NCBI RefSeq assembly: GCF_003258605.2
Contig: NZ_CP031264.1
Location: 1-64,000, forward strand
Origin: Peterkaempfera bronchialis
GTDB taxonomy: Bacteria > Actinomycetota > Actinomycetes > Streptomycetales > Streptomycetaceae
Length of the DNA stretch: 64,000 bases
Direction: 5' to 3'
Below, piece after piece: positions 47,069-55,672 of the stretch; position 1 is the first letter of the stretch, and each line of letters starts with the position of its first letter. The translations under genes were made by a program, and so were the position numbers. The notes under the pieces are model-generated. The model did no database searches, had not been told where the DNA came from, and worked only from the letters and a program-made list of their open reading frames with translations.

Positions 47069-47893
47069 GTGGGCAGCAAGAACACAGCGGCCGCGTCGGG
47101 CGGCCGCTCACAGCACATGCAGACGGATACCGGATCCGAGTGGGAGGCGGTCTTCGTCGACCCCATCGGGCAGGTGGTGCAGCAGCGGTGGGCGGACGCG
47201 GTCCTCGCGGTGGCCTTCGAGGAGCTGGAGCCGGTGTCGGCGTTCCCGGTGGTGCCGGGGCGGCGGTGGGGGCCCGGCCAGTGGTGGTCGGCCACGACCG
47301 GCCGGCATGTGGCCTGCGGGTCGGCCGCGATGCGGGCGCAGCTGATGGTGCTGGACCGCGATCCTGAGGTGGTCGGCCTGGCCGGGCGGCCAGTCCGTCT
47401 GCTGTGGCGGGACGCGCGCGGCCAGGTCCGCTCGTGGGTACCGCAGCTCTTCGCCCGCCACCGCGACGGCACCGCTGTGCTGGCCGACTGTCCCAGCCAT
47501 CCGGAGGCCGGCGGTGAACGGGCCCGGAAGGCAGCGAAGGTCCTTGAGGCGGCGTGCGCGCAGGCCGGCTGGAGCTACCGGCGCCTTGAGCCGCTGGAGA
47601 AGACCCTGACGGCGAACCTGAAATGGCTGGCCGGCTACCGCCACCCCCGCAACGCCGGCCGTCCCCGTCTCGCGGCCGCCGTACGTGAGGCGTTCGCACA
47701 GCCGCGGCCGCTGATCGAGGGCGCCGAAGCGGCGGGCGACCCGATCGAGGTCCTGCCCGTCGTCTTCCACTCCCTATGGCACGGAAAGCTGACGACAGAC
47801 CTGGAGACGCCGCTTAACGAGCGGGTCCTCGTCAGCACCGGCGCCGACGGTGCGAACGGCCGCGGCGGCCCGGGCAGCGGGGATGGACGATGA
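47069..47893 (+). CDS. TnsA-like endonuclease subunit
   Basis: The frame from GTG 47069 gives 274 aa; ATG 47117 is an equally possible start. The central block WWSATTGRHVACGSAAMRAQ and DRDPEVVGLAGRPVRLLW matches TnsA-like proteins. Key acids look altered: the Glu expected before the helix is replaced (ACGSAAM), and the PD pair reads VPQLFARHRDG followed by ADCPS without a lysine. It may be a structural rather than cutting subunit. The C-terminus is linked to tnsB by an ATGA overlap. Confidence 0.65.
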   Translation: MGSKNTAAASGGRSQHMQTDTGSEWEAVFVDPIGQVVQQRWADAVLAVAFEELEPVSAFPVVPGRRWGPGQWWSATTGRHVACGSAAMRAQLMVLDRDPEVVGLAGRPVRLLWRDARGQVRSWVPQLFARHRDGTAVLADCPSHPEAGGERARKAAKVLEAACAQAGWSYRRLEPLEKTLTANLKWLAGYRHPRNAGRPRLAAAVREAFAQPRPLIEGAEAAGDPIEVLPVVFHSLWHGKLTTDLETPLNERVLVSTGADGANGRGGPGSGDGR

Positions 47894-50025
47894 GCGTGCG
47901 GCGTGGCGGACGGCCGGTGCTGCAGGTGGGAGCGCACGTCCGTTTTCGTGACCGCGTCTGGCAGGTCATCGCTGTGGCGGGGCAGCAGGTCCACCTAGCC
48001 GGCGAGACAGGCGAAGACGAGACGGTCGTGGCCGGACATCTGTTCGCCGACCCGTGCTTCACCATCGTGGGCGCCGAGATGCCCCAGGCCGTGACGCAGT
48101 GGGGTCTGTTCGAAACCGCGCCCGAGGAGGCGCGGCGCAAGGCGCTGGCCTGGCAGCGGCACATCCGCGAGGTGGAGTCCGGCCTGCCCGGCGGGACGGA
48201 CAGCGGCGGGGTGCCTCGGGCCGAGTACGATCCAGACCGGTTCACGCTCGCGCAGCGCGAGGAGGCCAAGGCCGCGGAGCTGACCGCGATCGGCTTCGGA
48301 CCTGTCTCCCGGACCACGGTGCAGCGCATGCGCCTGGCCTACCGCAAGCAGGGCCTGTGGGGGCTGGTCGACCACCGCACCACCCGCCGGCCCGTGCCTA
48401 CCGGGCGCACCGACGAACGCGTCATCACCGCCATCGAGGAAGCGCTGCGCTGCCAGCGCGGCCGCTCCAAAGGCACCGTCAAGGGCCTGATGCCCCTGGT
48501 CACGCAGATCCTTACCGACCGGCACGGCCGCGGCACAGTGACCGTCCCTTCCCAGGCCACCTTCTACCGGCTCGTCCACCAACTCGCCGGTCCCGCCGAA
48601 CACCCCCACCGCCCCGCCCGCACTCTGCCCTCCCCGGCCGGCAGGCGGGCGTTCACTCCGACCGTGGCGCTGCGGCCGGGCGAGCAGGTGCAGGTCGACA
48701 CCACGCGGCTGGATGTCCTGGCCGTCTTCGACGACGGCACCACCGGCCGGCCCGAACTCACGATCGCCATAGATGTCGCCACCCGCGCCATCCTCGCCGC
48801 CGTCCTGCGCCCGGCCGGCACCAAGGCCGTGGATGCGGCCCTGCTGCTGGCGGAGATGGCCGTCCCGCACCCGGCCCGCCCCACCTGGCCCAACGCGCTG
48901 CGCCTCGCCCACACCCAACTCCCCCAGCTACAGGGGCTGATGACCCTGGACGAACGCCTTCAGGGCGCCGCCGCCCGTCCGGTCGTGGTGCCCGAGACGA
49001 TCGTCGTGGACCGGGGCAAGATCTACCTGTCCACGGCGTTCAGCGCCGCCTGCGAAACTCTCGGCATCAGCGTCCAGCCCACCCCTCCCCACGCCCCCGC
49101 CGCCAAAGGCATCGTCGAGCGCACCTTCGGCACCATCAACGCCCTGCTGTGCCAGCACCTGCCCGGCTACACCGGCTCTGACGTAACCCGCCGCGGACCG
49201 GATGCCGAAACCGAGGCCTGCTTCAGCGTCGCCCAGCTGCAGGACCTGCTCGACGAATGGCTCATCCACTACCACCACCGCCCCCACGAAGGCCTGCGCC
49301 ACCCCACCCTGCCCAAGAAGGCCCTCACCCCGAACCAGATGTGGGCCGCGCTCATCGCCGTGGCCGGCCACGTGCCCCTCCCCCTCAGCGGCAGCGACTA
49401 CCTCGAACTGCTGCCAGTGCGCTGGCAGGCCATCACCGAACGCGGCATCCGCATCGACCACCGCACCTACGACCACGATGTCCTCATCCCCTACCGCGGC
49501 CAGCCCTCCCCCGTCACGGCGCGCGGCGGCAAATGGGAAGTCCACACCAACCCCCACGACGCCCGCCAGGTCTGGATCCGCCTGCCCGACGGACACCTGA
49601 CAGAGATCCCGTGGATCCACCGCGACCACATCCACGAGCCGTTCAACAGTGCCACCTGGCAGCACATCAAAACCATCACCGCCCGCCACGGCGACCGCGA
49701 CACCCACGAGGCCGACCTCGCCGACGCCCTCGACCAGCTCATGCGCCGAGCCCAGACGAGCACCGCCACCGCAGGCGAGCAACGCCTGATCACCCGCACC
49801 GCACCGCTGAAAACACCCCCGCCGGCGGCCGACCACCGCACGCCCCACACCCCGGGCCCTCAGGCCGACGGATGGGACGACGATAGTCTCGACGACCTCG
49901 ACGACCCGCCTGACGACCCAGAGCAGGCTGATGGCGAGGAGGAAACCCTCGACGACGGCGACGCGCCCGTCCCGTACACCGGACTCGGCCTCTACGACCC
50001 CGCCCAGGAAGCCCTCAACTGGTGA
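47890..50025 (+). CDS. TnsB/Mu-type DDE transposase
   Basis: This 711-aa protein starts at ATG 47890. N-terminal HTH regions are at about 100-210. The DDE triad is Asp270 (VQVDTTRLDV), Asp374 (IVVDRGKIYLST) and Glu410 (GIVERTFGTI), with 35 residues between the last two. A C-terminal beta domain and a very acidic tail (DDPEQADGEEETLDDGD) follow. It overlaps both tnsA and the tnsC remnant by 4 bp. It is homologous in layout to the unit 1 TnsB but clearly a different lineage. Confidence 0.85.
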   Translation: MSVRRGGRPVLQVGAHVRFRDRVWQVIAVAGQQVHLAGETGEDETVVAGHLFADPCFTIVGAEMPQAVTQWGLFETAPEEARRKALAWQRHIREVESGLPGGTDSGGVPRAEYDPDRFTLAQREEAKAAELTAIGFGPVSRTTVQRMRLAYRKQGLWGLVDHRTTRRPVPTGRTDERVITAIEEALRCQRGRSKGTVKGLMPLVTQILTDRHGRGTVTVPSQATFYRLVHQLAGPAEHPHRPARTLPSPAGRRAFTPTVALRPGEQVQVDTTRLDVLAVFDDGTTGRPELTIAIDVATRAILAAVLRPAGTKAVDAALLLAEMAVPHPARPTWPNALRLAHTQLPQLQGLMTLDERLQGAAARPVVVPETIVVDRGKIYLSTAFSAACETLGISVQPTPPHAPAAKGIVERTFGTINALLCQHLPGYTGSDVTRRGPDAETEACFSVAQLQDLLDEWLIHYHHRPHEGLRHPTLPKKALTPNQMWAALIAVAGHVPLPLSGSDYLELLPVRWQAITERGIRIDHRTYDHDVLIPYRGQPSPVTARGGKWEVHTNPHDARQVWIRLPDGHLTEIPWIHRDHIHEPFNSATWQHIKTITARHGDRDTHEADLADALDQLMRRAQTSTATAGEQRLITRTAPLKTPPPAADHRTPHTPGPQADGWDDDSLDDLDDPPDDPEQADGEEETLDDGDAPVPYTGLGLYDPAQEALNW

Positions 50026-50363
50026 CCCACCCCGCACACAACCACCACGCCACCACCGACACCGAGGCACCGCTGCCCGGCACGCACCCTGCAGAGCCGG
50101 CGTGGCCGATCACCACCTGGCAGGGCTGGCAGCACTTCGCCACCACCCCACCCCTCGCCCCGCCCAAGCCCGGCGACGCACCCCGCAGCACGGAAGAACG
50201 CCTCGCCTACCACTCCGCGTTCGTCACCGTCCGCACCCCAGCCATCAACACCCTCGCCACCCAGGTCCGCACCCTCATGCTGCTCGGCCGCCACCAGCAG
50301 AACACCGCCCGGCCCTCACTGATCGTCACCGGCCCCGCCGCGGCCGGAAAGACCACCGCCCTC
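50022..50363 (+). pseudogene. TnsC-like ATPase fragment cut inside Walker A region
   Basis: From GTG 50022 about 114 residues read as the start of a TnsC-like ATPase (WQGWQHFATTPPLAPPKP, then SLIVTGPAAAGKTTAL). The Walker A motif is complete, but the next codons are antisense IS21 transposase sequence. The gene is destroyed, so unit 2 lacks its ATPase, as unit 1 does. Confidence 0.75.
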
Positions 50364-51443
50364 GGCGTGCTCGGGATCGGTGATGGTCTGCTGGCGGGCC
50401 CAGCAGCGGACGTGCCGGGCGACGATCTCCCCCTCGGTGGTCAGGACGATGACCTCCTCGTTGTCGGTCAGCACGGTGACGTGGTGGCCGATCGCGGCGG
50501 GGTCGACGGAGTAGTCGCAGGTGTCGACGCGGACGTAGTGGTCCCGGCCCAGCCGGGTGGAAAACCGCCACCAGGTCGGCGGGTCGACCGCCGGCAGGGT
50601 GAGCATCCCGGCCCGGTCCGCCTCCCAGCGGTCGACCGGGCGGGCGCCCAGGGTCCGGTGGACGCGTCGGTTGGCGACCTTCAGCCAGGCATCGAGCTGG
50701 GTGTTGAAGTCGTCCGGGCCGCTGAAGTGCCGGCCGGGCAGGAAGGAGGTCTCCAGATAGCCGTTGGCCCGCTCCACCAGCCCTTTCGCCTCCGGATCCC
50801 GCGGCCGACAGAGGTAGATCCTGGTGGCGAGCAGGCCCGCGAACGCGGCGAACTCGGATGTGGGACGGCCCTGGCCGACGCCAGCCTCGTTGTCCCAGAC
50901 CAGCGTCTTGGGGACGGCGCCCCACTGCGACAGCAGCCGCCAGTGACCGTCGATCAGGTCGCCGGTCCTCCTGGAGGGCAGCATCCGCGCGGCGATCACC
51001 CGCGAATACCCCGACACCATCACCAGCACCGGCGGCCGGCCGGTCTGCCCATAGCCCAGCGGGACCTGGACATCCGGGAACCACAGGTCGCACTGGGCCA
51101 GCCCACCGGGCCGATAGGTCGTCCGGGACACCGGATCGACCGGGAGATAAGCGGGCCGAAGGTCACGGATCCGCTCCTTCAGGATCGTCATGCCCCGGTC
51201 CCAGCCGATCCGCTCGGCGATCACGGTCGCGGGCATCGTCGGCGTCTCCCGCAGCAGTTCCCTCATCTGCACCTCGACCGCGTCCACCACCGACCCCTTC
51301 GCCGGCCGCTCGTACTTCGGAGGCCGGTCGTTGGCCAAGGCCCGCTTGACCGTGTTCTTCGAGATGCCCAGCTGCCGTGCAATCGCCCGGATCGGCATCT
51401 GCTCTGCCCGGTGCAGTCGACGGATTTCTGCCCAGTCCTACAC
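50364..51443 (-). pseudogene. istA: IS21 IstA transposase, 3'-truncated with early nonsense codon
   Basis: The family start would be GTG 51443, but the second codon is TAG (51440-51438), before DWAEIRRLHRAEQMPIRAIA. An internal ATG at 51398 could restart translation. The HTH (IARQLGISKNTVKRAL) and DDE residues (AQCDLWFPDV, LVWDNEAG, GLVERANGYLE) are present. The C-terminus is lost after TITDPEHAE at the tnsC junction. Without istB and one end it cannot transpose. Confidence 0.75.
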
Positions 51444-51528
51444 GAGGACCACCCTTCCTCCTGACCTTGATCGCCAAGGCCAGAGTCAGACGAAGAGCAC
51501 CAAGTGGGTCACTTTTGATACGCCGTCA
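50364..51528 (-). mobile_element. Truncated IS21-family element
   Basis: It contains istA on the minus strand and a terminus near 51528, where the outward sequence reads TGACGGCGTATCAAAAGTGA. The istB half and the other terminus are missing; the istA 3' end abuts tnsC at about 50363. Loss by recombination rather than simple insertion is likely. Confidence 0.75.
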
Positions 51529-51535
51529 GAGGGTC

Positions 51536-51543
51536 AGGGTTCG
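51536..51543. repeat. Left 8-bp target-site duplication of ISL3
   Basis: The sequence agggttcg directly precedes the left terminus and is identical to 53376-53383 directly after the right terminus. An 8-bp duplication is the size usual for ISL3 elements. Confidence 0.85.
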
Positions 51544-51716
51544 GGTTCTGGATCACTTTTGGTGCCAGTGCCACGGAGGGTCACCGGCCCGCGATCATGA
51601 ACGGTCGTGACCCACGACCTGCTCCAGGACCTCTGGCTCCACCAGACCACCGACGTCGCGGTCAGCGCCGTCACAATCCACGCCAACCGCATCACCGTCC
51701 ACGCCACCACGACCAG
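51544..51716 (+). repeat. Left long terminal inverted repeat of ISL3
   Basis: It pairs with 53202-53375 in reverse complement. The only difference seen is ggccc here against gggccc in the right copy. It contains the transposase start codon and about 36 codons. Confidence 0.9.
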
Positions 51717-53199
51717 GGCGGGAGCGGAGTGTCCGTCGTGCGGAACATCCTCGGGCCGCGTCCACAGCAGCTACGTGCGGAGGCTCAACGACAGCGCCGC
51801 GGGCCAGCGCCGGGTCGTGGTCGAGTTACGGGTCCGCCGGTTCCGATGCCGTCAACCAGCGTGCGAGCGCGCGACGTTCGTCGAGCAGGTCGAGGGCGTC
51901 ACCTTTCGATATGGACGGCGAAGCCAACAGCTCCAGGCCGCGTTGCAGCGGCTCGGGCTGATGCTCGCCGGCCGGGCCGGCTCCCGCCTGGCCGAAGCGT
52001 TCGCCGTCCCGGTCAGCCGCTCCACGCTCCTTCGCCTGATACGCGCTCTGCCTGAAGAAGCCCCGCCGGCACCGCGAGTGCTGGGGATCGACGAGTTCGC
52101 CCTGCGCAAGGGCCACGTCTACGCGACCATCCTGGTCGACATCGAGACGCGCCGACCGGTCGACCTGCTACCCGACCGCACAGTCGAGACCGTTCGCTCA
52201 TGGCTGGCCGCCCACCCAGGAGTGAAGGTCATCTGCCGCGACCGCTCCGCCCTCTACGCCGAGGCCGCGCGGCTCGGCGCCCCGGACGCAATCCACGTCG
52301 CCGACCGCTTCCACCTCTGGCAGAACCTCGCCGACGCCGTCGAGAAGACCGTGCTCCAGCACCGCGCCCTGCTGCCCGAACCCCCGCCACCCACCGGTCC
52401 CACCCAGCCCGTGACCCTGCCGGCCACCGCGGCCGAGCCCCGCCGGACCGGACGCCTGTCGGACCGCGTCCGCGAACAGCACGCGGCCGTCCACGCACTG
52501 ATCCGCGAGGGCGTCAGCCTGCGTGCCATCGGCCGACGGCTGGGCCTGGCCCGCGGCACCGTCCGCCGTCTGGCCCATGCTTCGGACCCGGACGAGCTGC
52601 TGATCGGCCGCTGGACCGGACGCACCAGCATCCTCGACCCCTACAAGCCCTACGTCAACGAGCGGTACGCCGAGGGCCTCACCGTCGCTCGACGGCTGTT
52701 CGAGGAGATCCGGCAGCGCGGATTCCCGGGCCAGGAGCAGATCGTCCGCGTCTACGTGCGGCAGCTGCGGGAGGCATTCCCGCACCAGGATCCGCCTCGC
52801 CGCAAGCCCTCCGTCCGGGACGTGACCGGGTGGATCACCCGCCACCCCGAGAAGCTGGCCGCCGACGACGCCCTGCAGCTCAAGGAGATCCTCGCGCGCG
52901 TCCCAGCGCTCGCCCGCACCGCCGAGCACGTCAGGGCATTCGCCGAGCTGATGAACGACCGCCGCGGCCACCAGCTCAAAGACTGGATCGCCCGCGTCCA
53001 ACAGGACCAGGTCCCTGCGCTGCAGAGCTTCGCCACCGGCCTCCTGCAGGACCTCGACGCCGTCATCGCCGGGCTGACCCTGCGCTACAGCTCCGGCGCG
53101 GTCGAGGGCCACAACAACAAGATCAAGATGATCAAGCGCCAGATGTTCGGCCGCGCCAACTTCGACCTGCTGCGCAAACGCATCCTGCATGCGGCATGA
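51607..53199 (+). CDS. ISL3-family transposase
   Basis: This 530-aa protein starts at GTG 51607. The N-terminal zinc motif is CPSC (42-45) with later Cys81 and Cys86. Catalytic residues lie in GIDEFALRKGHVY (Asp162), VICRDRSALYAEA (second Asp) and SSGAVEGHNNKIKMIKRQMF (Glu). The length and domain order are those of full ISL3 transposases, with a second HTH around residue 300 (SLRAIGRRLGLARGTVRRLA). The stop codon lies 2 bases before the right long inverted repeat. The gene looks functional. Confidence 0.9.
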   Translation: MTHDLLQDLWLHQTTDVAVSAVTIHANRITVHATTTRAGAECPSCGTSSGRVHSSYVRRLNDSAAGQRRVVVELRVRRFRCRQPACERATFVEQVEGVTFRYGRRSQQLQAALQRLGLMLAGRAGSRLAEAFAVPVSRSTLLRLIRALPEEAPPAPRVLGIDEFALRKGHVYATILVDIETRRPVDLLPDRTVETVRSWLAAHPGVKVICRDRSALYAEAARLGAPDAIHVADRFHLWQNLADAVEKTVLQHRALLPEPPPPTGPTQPVTLPATAAEPRRTGRLSDRVREQHAAVHALIREGVSLRAIGRRLGLARGTVRRLAHASDPDELLIGRWTGRTSILDPYKPYVNERYAEGLTVARRLFEEIRQRGFPGQEQIVRVYVRQLREAFPHQDPPRRKPSVRDVTGWITRHPEKLAADDALQLKEILARVPALARTAEHVRAFAELMNDRRGHQLKDWIARVQQDQVPALQSFATGLLQDLDAVIAGLTLRYSSGAVEGHNNKIKMIKRQMFGRANFDLLRKRILHAA

Positions 53200-53201
53200 G
53201 T

Positions 53202-53375
53202 CTGGTCGTGGTGGCGTGGACGGTGATGCGGTTGGCGTGGATTGTGACGGCGCTGACCGCGACGTCGGTGGTCTGGTGGAGCCAGAGGTCCTGGAGCAGG
53301 TCGTGGGTCACGACCGTTCATGATCGCGGGCCCGGTGACCCTCCGTGGCACTGGCACCAAAAGTGATCCAGAACC
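53202..53375 (-). repeat. Right long terminal inverted repeat of ISL3
   Basis: This is the reverse complement of 51544-51716 including part of the transposase coding sequence. It starts just after the transposase stop. Confidence 0.9.
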
Positions 53376-53383
53376 AGGGTTCG
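53376..53383. repeat. Right 8-bp target-site duplication of ISL3
   Basis: agggttcg is identical to 51536-51543. Before insertion the sequence here continued from the IS21 end straight into the STAND-gene upstream region. Confidence 0.85.
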
Positions 53384-53462
53384 GCCGTCGTCGAGACGTA
53401 CCTGGCAGGCGCGCTATCAGTTCGTGGCTGGGAACGAGCAGCCGACCTGACGCAGAGGCCGG

Positions 53463-53493
53463 CACGGCCGGGCCTCTCCAGGGCCCGGCCGTG
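53463..53493. terminator. GC-rich hairpin upstream of the STAND gene
   Basis: Arms cacggccgggcc (53463-53474) and ggcccggccgtg (53482-53493) form a 12-bp perfect stem with a 7-base loop. It may be a terminator insulating the STAND gene from upstream transcription. Confidence 0.5.
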
Positions 53494-53647
53494 GAATTCG
53501 ACCCCACGGTGGCCTCGATGTGTGTCAGCCGGGCGAGGCACCATGCTCATATGGACCCTGATCGCGTGGCCCCGGTCTCACGGTCCGTGGCTCGTTGCAC
53601 GGTTCAGGCACTACGTGTGCCCTGTTGAAAGTGAGCCCGCGGCAGTC

Positions 53648-55672
53648 ATGACCCCACTCTTTCGTCGGCCCAAATGGCTGGGCGGCGCCAAGCACCCGGC
53701 TCCGTCGCCTGCTCATGGGCCGACGCCGGTCGCTTCGCCCGCCAAGTCGGTCGGCAATGTCCACGTGGAAGGCAACGCCAACAGGTCCCTTGGAGCGGGA
53801 GCCCATCACAACAACGCAGGGGACCTCACCGGCTCAGGCGATGCCACCGTCTCGCAGTCGCCCGGTGCTGTCACGGTCACCGGCATCAACACCGCACCGA
53901 TCACAGTCATCAACCAGCCAAGAGCCCAAGCCAACACCTGGTTGGCGCCAGATGAGTACCTGAAGCAGATGAACAGGGGGCCGATCTACTCCCACCGGTG
54001 GCGGCTCGCCGGACGAGCCCAGATCATGAACCGCCTCCTGTCACTCGCCGACAACGAGGAAGGGTCTGTAGCCCTCCTGGTCGGTAGGGGCGGAGTCGGA
54101 AAGACCAGGGTCTTGACCGCCTTCTGTGAGGCGGTCGAAGGCGCAGCGCCTTCGGTGGCGGCACGCATCCTGGGTCAGAATCCTGAGATCAACCAGGAAG
54201 CATTCGAACAGTTGCCGCACGAGGGCAAGTTGCTGGTCGTGATCGACGACGCACACGATCCGACGTTTCCCCTCGGAAGGATCATTGCCGGCATTCAGGA
54301 AGCCAACGGTGCCGCCAACGTGCTGGTCGCGCTGCGCCCCTACGGGCTCCCCCATGCCCACCGCGAGCTGTCCCGAGTCAGCATGCACTCAAGCGAAGCA
54401 GCGCAGATCGAAGTCGAAGATCTGGAGCTCGAAGATGCTGAGTCCCTCGCCCGTGAGGTCCTCGACGATGCGAACCATGGCTATGCGCTGCGGCTTGCGG
54501 CAGCGGCACGGGACTGCCCACTGCTGATTGTCGCTGGGGCCGCACTGATCAATCGCGGAGACCTGGATCCCCGCCGTTTCGAGGGCGAGCAGCACCTCCA
54601 CGTCGAACTCACGCGCCGCCTGGCCGATGTACTGGCGATTGATTCGAACTCGACCGCGCCGCGGCACGACCTACTAAGCGCCCTGGCTGCGTTCCAGCCG
54701 GTCCACTTGGATGATCCCGCCGCCTTCGCTTCGCTGGAGGTACTGACCGGTTCTCCCCCTGAAGTCCTCGCCTCGCATCTGACTGCTCTGGAGCAGGCCG
54801 GGGTGGTCCTGCGCCACAACACCGCCGTGCGCGTAGTTCCCGATCTGCTGGGTGACGCACTACTGATCAAGGCAGCGCGACATCCCGGAACGGGGATCGC
54901 TACCGGCTACCTCAACAGGGCCTTGGAGGCAGCCCAGGGCAAGGCGCTGATCAACCTCGTCGTGAACACCGGGCGAGTGGACTGGCAGGACCGAGAGGTC
55001 AGCGCCAACGGGCTTATCGATCCAGTCTGGACGTGGCTCGCGGAATCCTTCATGGCTGCGGACGCGCAGGAGCGCACCGGGGCCCTGGAAGTGGTGGCGA
55101 AGGTGGCGTTCTTCCAGCCTCGCCGGGCACTGGAACTGGTCTCTTGGGCGATGGCCCATCCCAGTGCCCCGATCACCGCGGACATCGGCTTCGGCTACAA
55201 GCGCGCCTTCACGGACGACGATGTCCGACAGGCCCTGCCATCTGTCCTGCGGGCGGTCGCCTACCATCCTGAGTTCCATGCCGGTGCAGCGGGCTTGTTG
55301 TGGGAACTGGGGAGGGACGACTCCCGCCCCACCAACCAGCACCCTGATCATCCCTTGCGGGTTCTGGAAGAGTTCGCCGGCTTCACTCGCTTCGGCCCCA
55401 CTGTCTACCAGCAGATCCTTGTTGCGCAGGTCGAACGCTGGCTTGGGCGCCAACCTGCCGAGTCGCTTCACCAGCCGCTGTCCGTGCTGTCGCCCATCCT
55501 GGCCACGGACGGACACGACGAGGTGTGGCACAGGCCTGACACTTTGACGTTCATCGCCTACATGGTCCCGCCGGAACCAGGGTGCTTGAACTTCGCGACC
55601 AGGTACTCGAGCTCGCATTCACAGAGCTGGGGAACGCCCAACTCGAACGCGCCGCGGCGGCGGTCAAGCTGA
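53648..55672 (+). CDS. STAND-type NTPase, N-terminal and NTPase part (frameshifted at 3' end)
   Basis: I choose ATG 53648; the frame is open further upstream, but only into the ISL3 repeat. Residues 34-90 are a Gly/Asn/Thr/Val-rich low-complexity stretch (GAVTVTGINTAPITVINQ). Then come a P-loop LLVGRGGVGKT (143-153) and Walker B LLVVIDDAHD (Asp200/Asp201), followed by helical winged and repeat regions. Protein-like reading ends at AYMVPPEPG (about 55579) and continues in the frame of the next entry, so one base is missing or extra there. STAND NTPases act as oligomerising sensors in phage defence. Confidence 0.7.
   Translation: MTPLFRRPKWLGGAKHPAPSPAHGPTPVASPAKSVGNVHVEGNANRSLGAGAHHNNAGDLTGSGDATVSQSPGAVTVTGINTAPITVINQPRAQANTWLAPDEYLKQMNRGPIYSHRWRLAGRAQIMNRLLSLADNEEGSVALLVGRGGVGKTRVLTAFCEAVEGAAPSVAARILGQNPEINQEAFEQLPHEGKLLVVIDDAHDPTFPLGRIIAGIQEANGAANVLVALRPYGLPHAHRELSRVSMHSSEAAQIEVEDLELEDAESLAREVLDDANHGYALRLAAAARDCPLLIVAGAALINRGDLDPRRFEGEQHLHVELTRRLADVLAIDSNSTAPRHDLLSALAAFQPVHLDDPAAFASLEVLTGSPPEVLASHLTALEQAGVVLRHNTAVRVVPDLLGDALLIKAARHPGTGIATGYLNRALEAAQGKALINLVVNTGRVDWQDREVSANGLIDPVWTWLAESFMAADAQERTGALEVVAKVAFFQPRRALELVSWAMAHPSAPITADIGFGYKRAFTDDDVRQALPSVLRAVAYHPEFHAGAAGLLWELGRDDSRPTNQHPDHPLRVLEEFAGFTRFGPTVYQQILVAQVERWLGRQPAESLHQPLSVLSPILATDGHDEVWHRPDTLTFIAYMVPPEPGCLNFATRYSSSHSQSWGTPNSNAPRRRSS

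Larger units (their letters stand above)
45531..50363 (+). mobile_element. Tn7-like transposition unit 2 (tniQ, tnsA, tnsB, tnsC remnant)
   Basis: The gene order is the same as in unit 1, but the proteins differ clearly. tniQ, tnsA-like and tnsB-like look intact and the last two overlap by 4 bp. tnsC is cut in its Walker A region at 50363 by a truncated IS21. Ends were not identified. No Cas genes are adjacent. Confidence 0.75.
51544..53375 (+). mobile_element. ISL3-family insertion sequence with 173-bp terminal inverted repeats
   Basis: This 1832-bp element contains one intact transposase gene (51607-53199). Its termini (ggttctggatcacttttgg inward) are flanked by the 8-bp duplication agggttcg. 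The inverted repeat is not the usual few tens of bases: 51544-51716 is repeated in reverse complement at 53202-53375, with a single one-base length difference. The right copy therefore includes an inverted duplicate of the first about 110 bases of the transposase gene. It appears intact and recently inserted next to the IS21 end. Confidence 0.9.

Noticed and set aside
45531-50363. CRISPR-associated transposon
   Set aside because: TniQ/TnsABC-like genes are present, but no Cas12k, Cascade genes or repeat array were found nearby.
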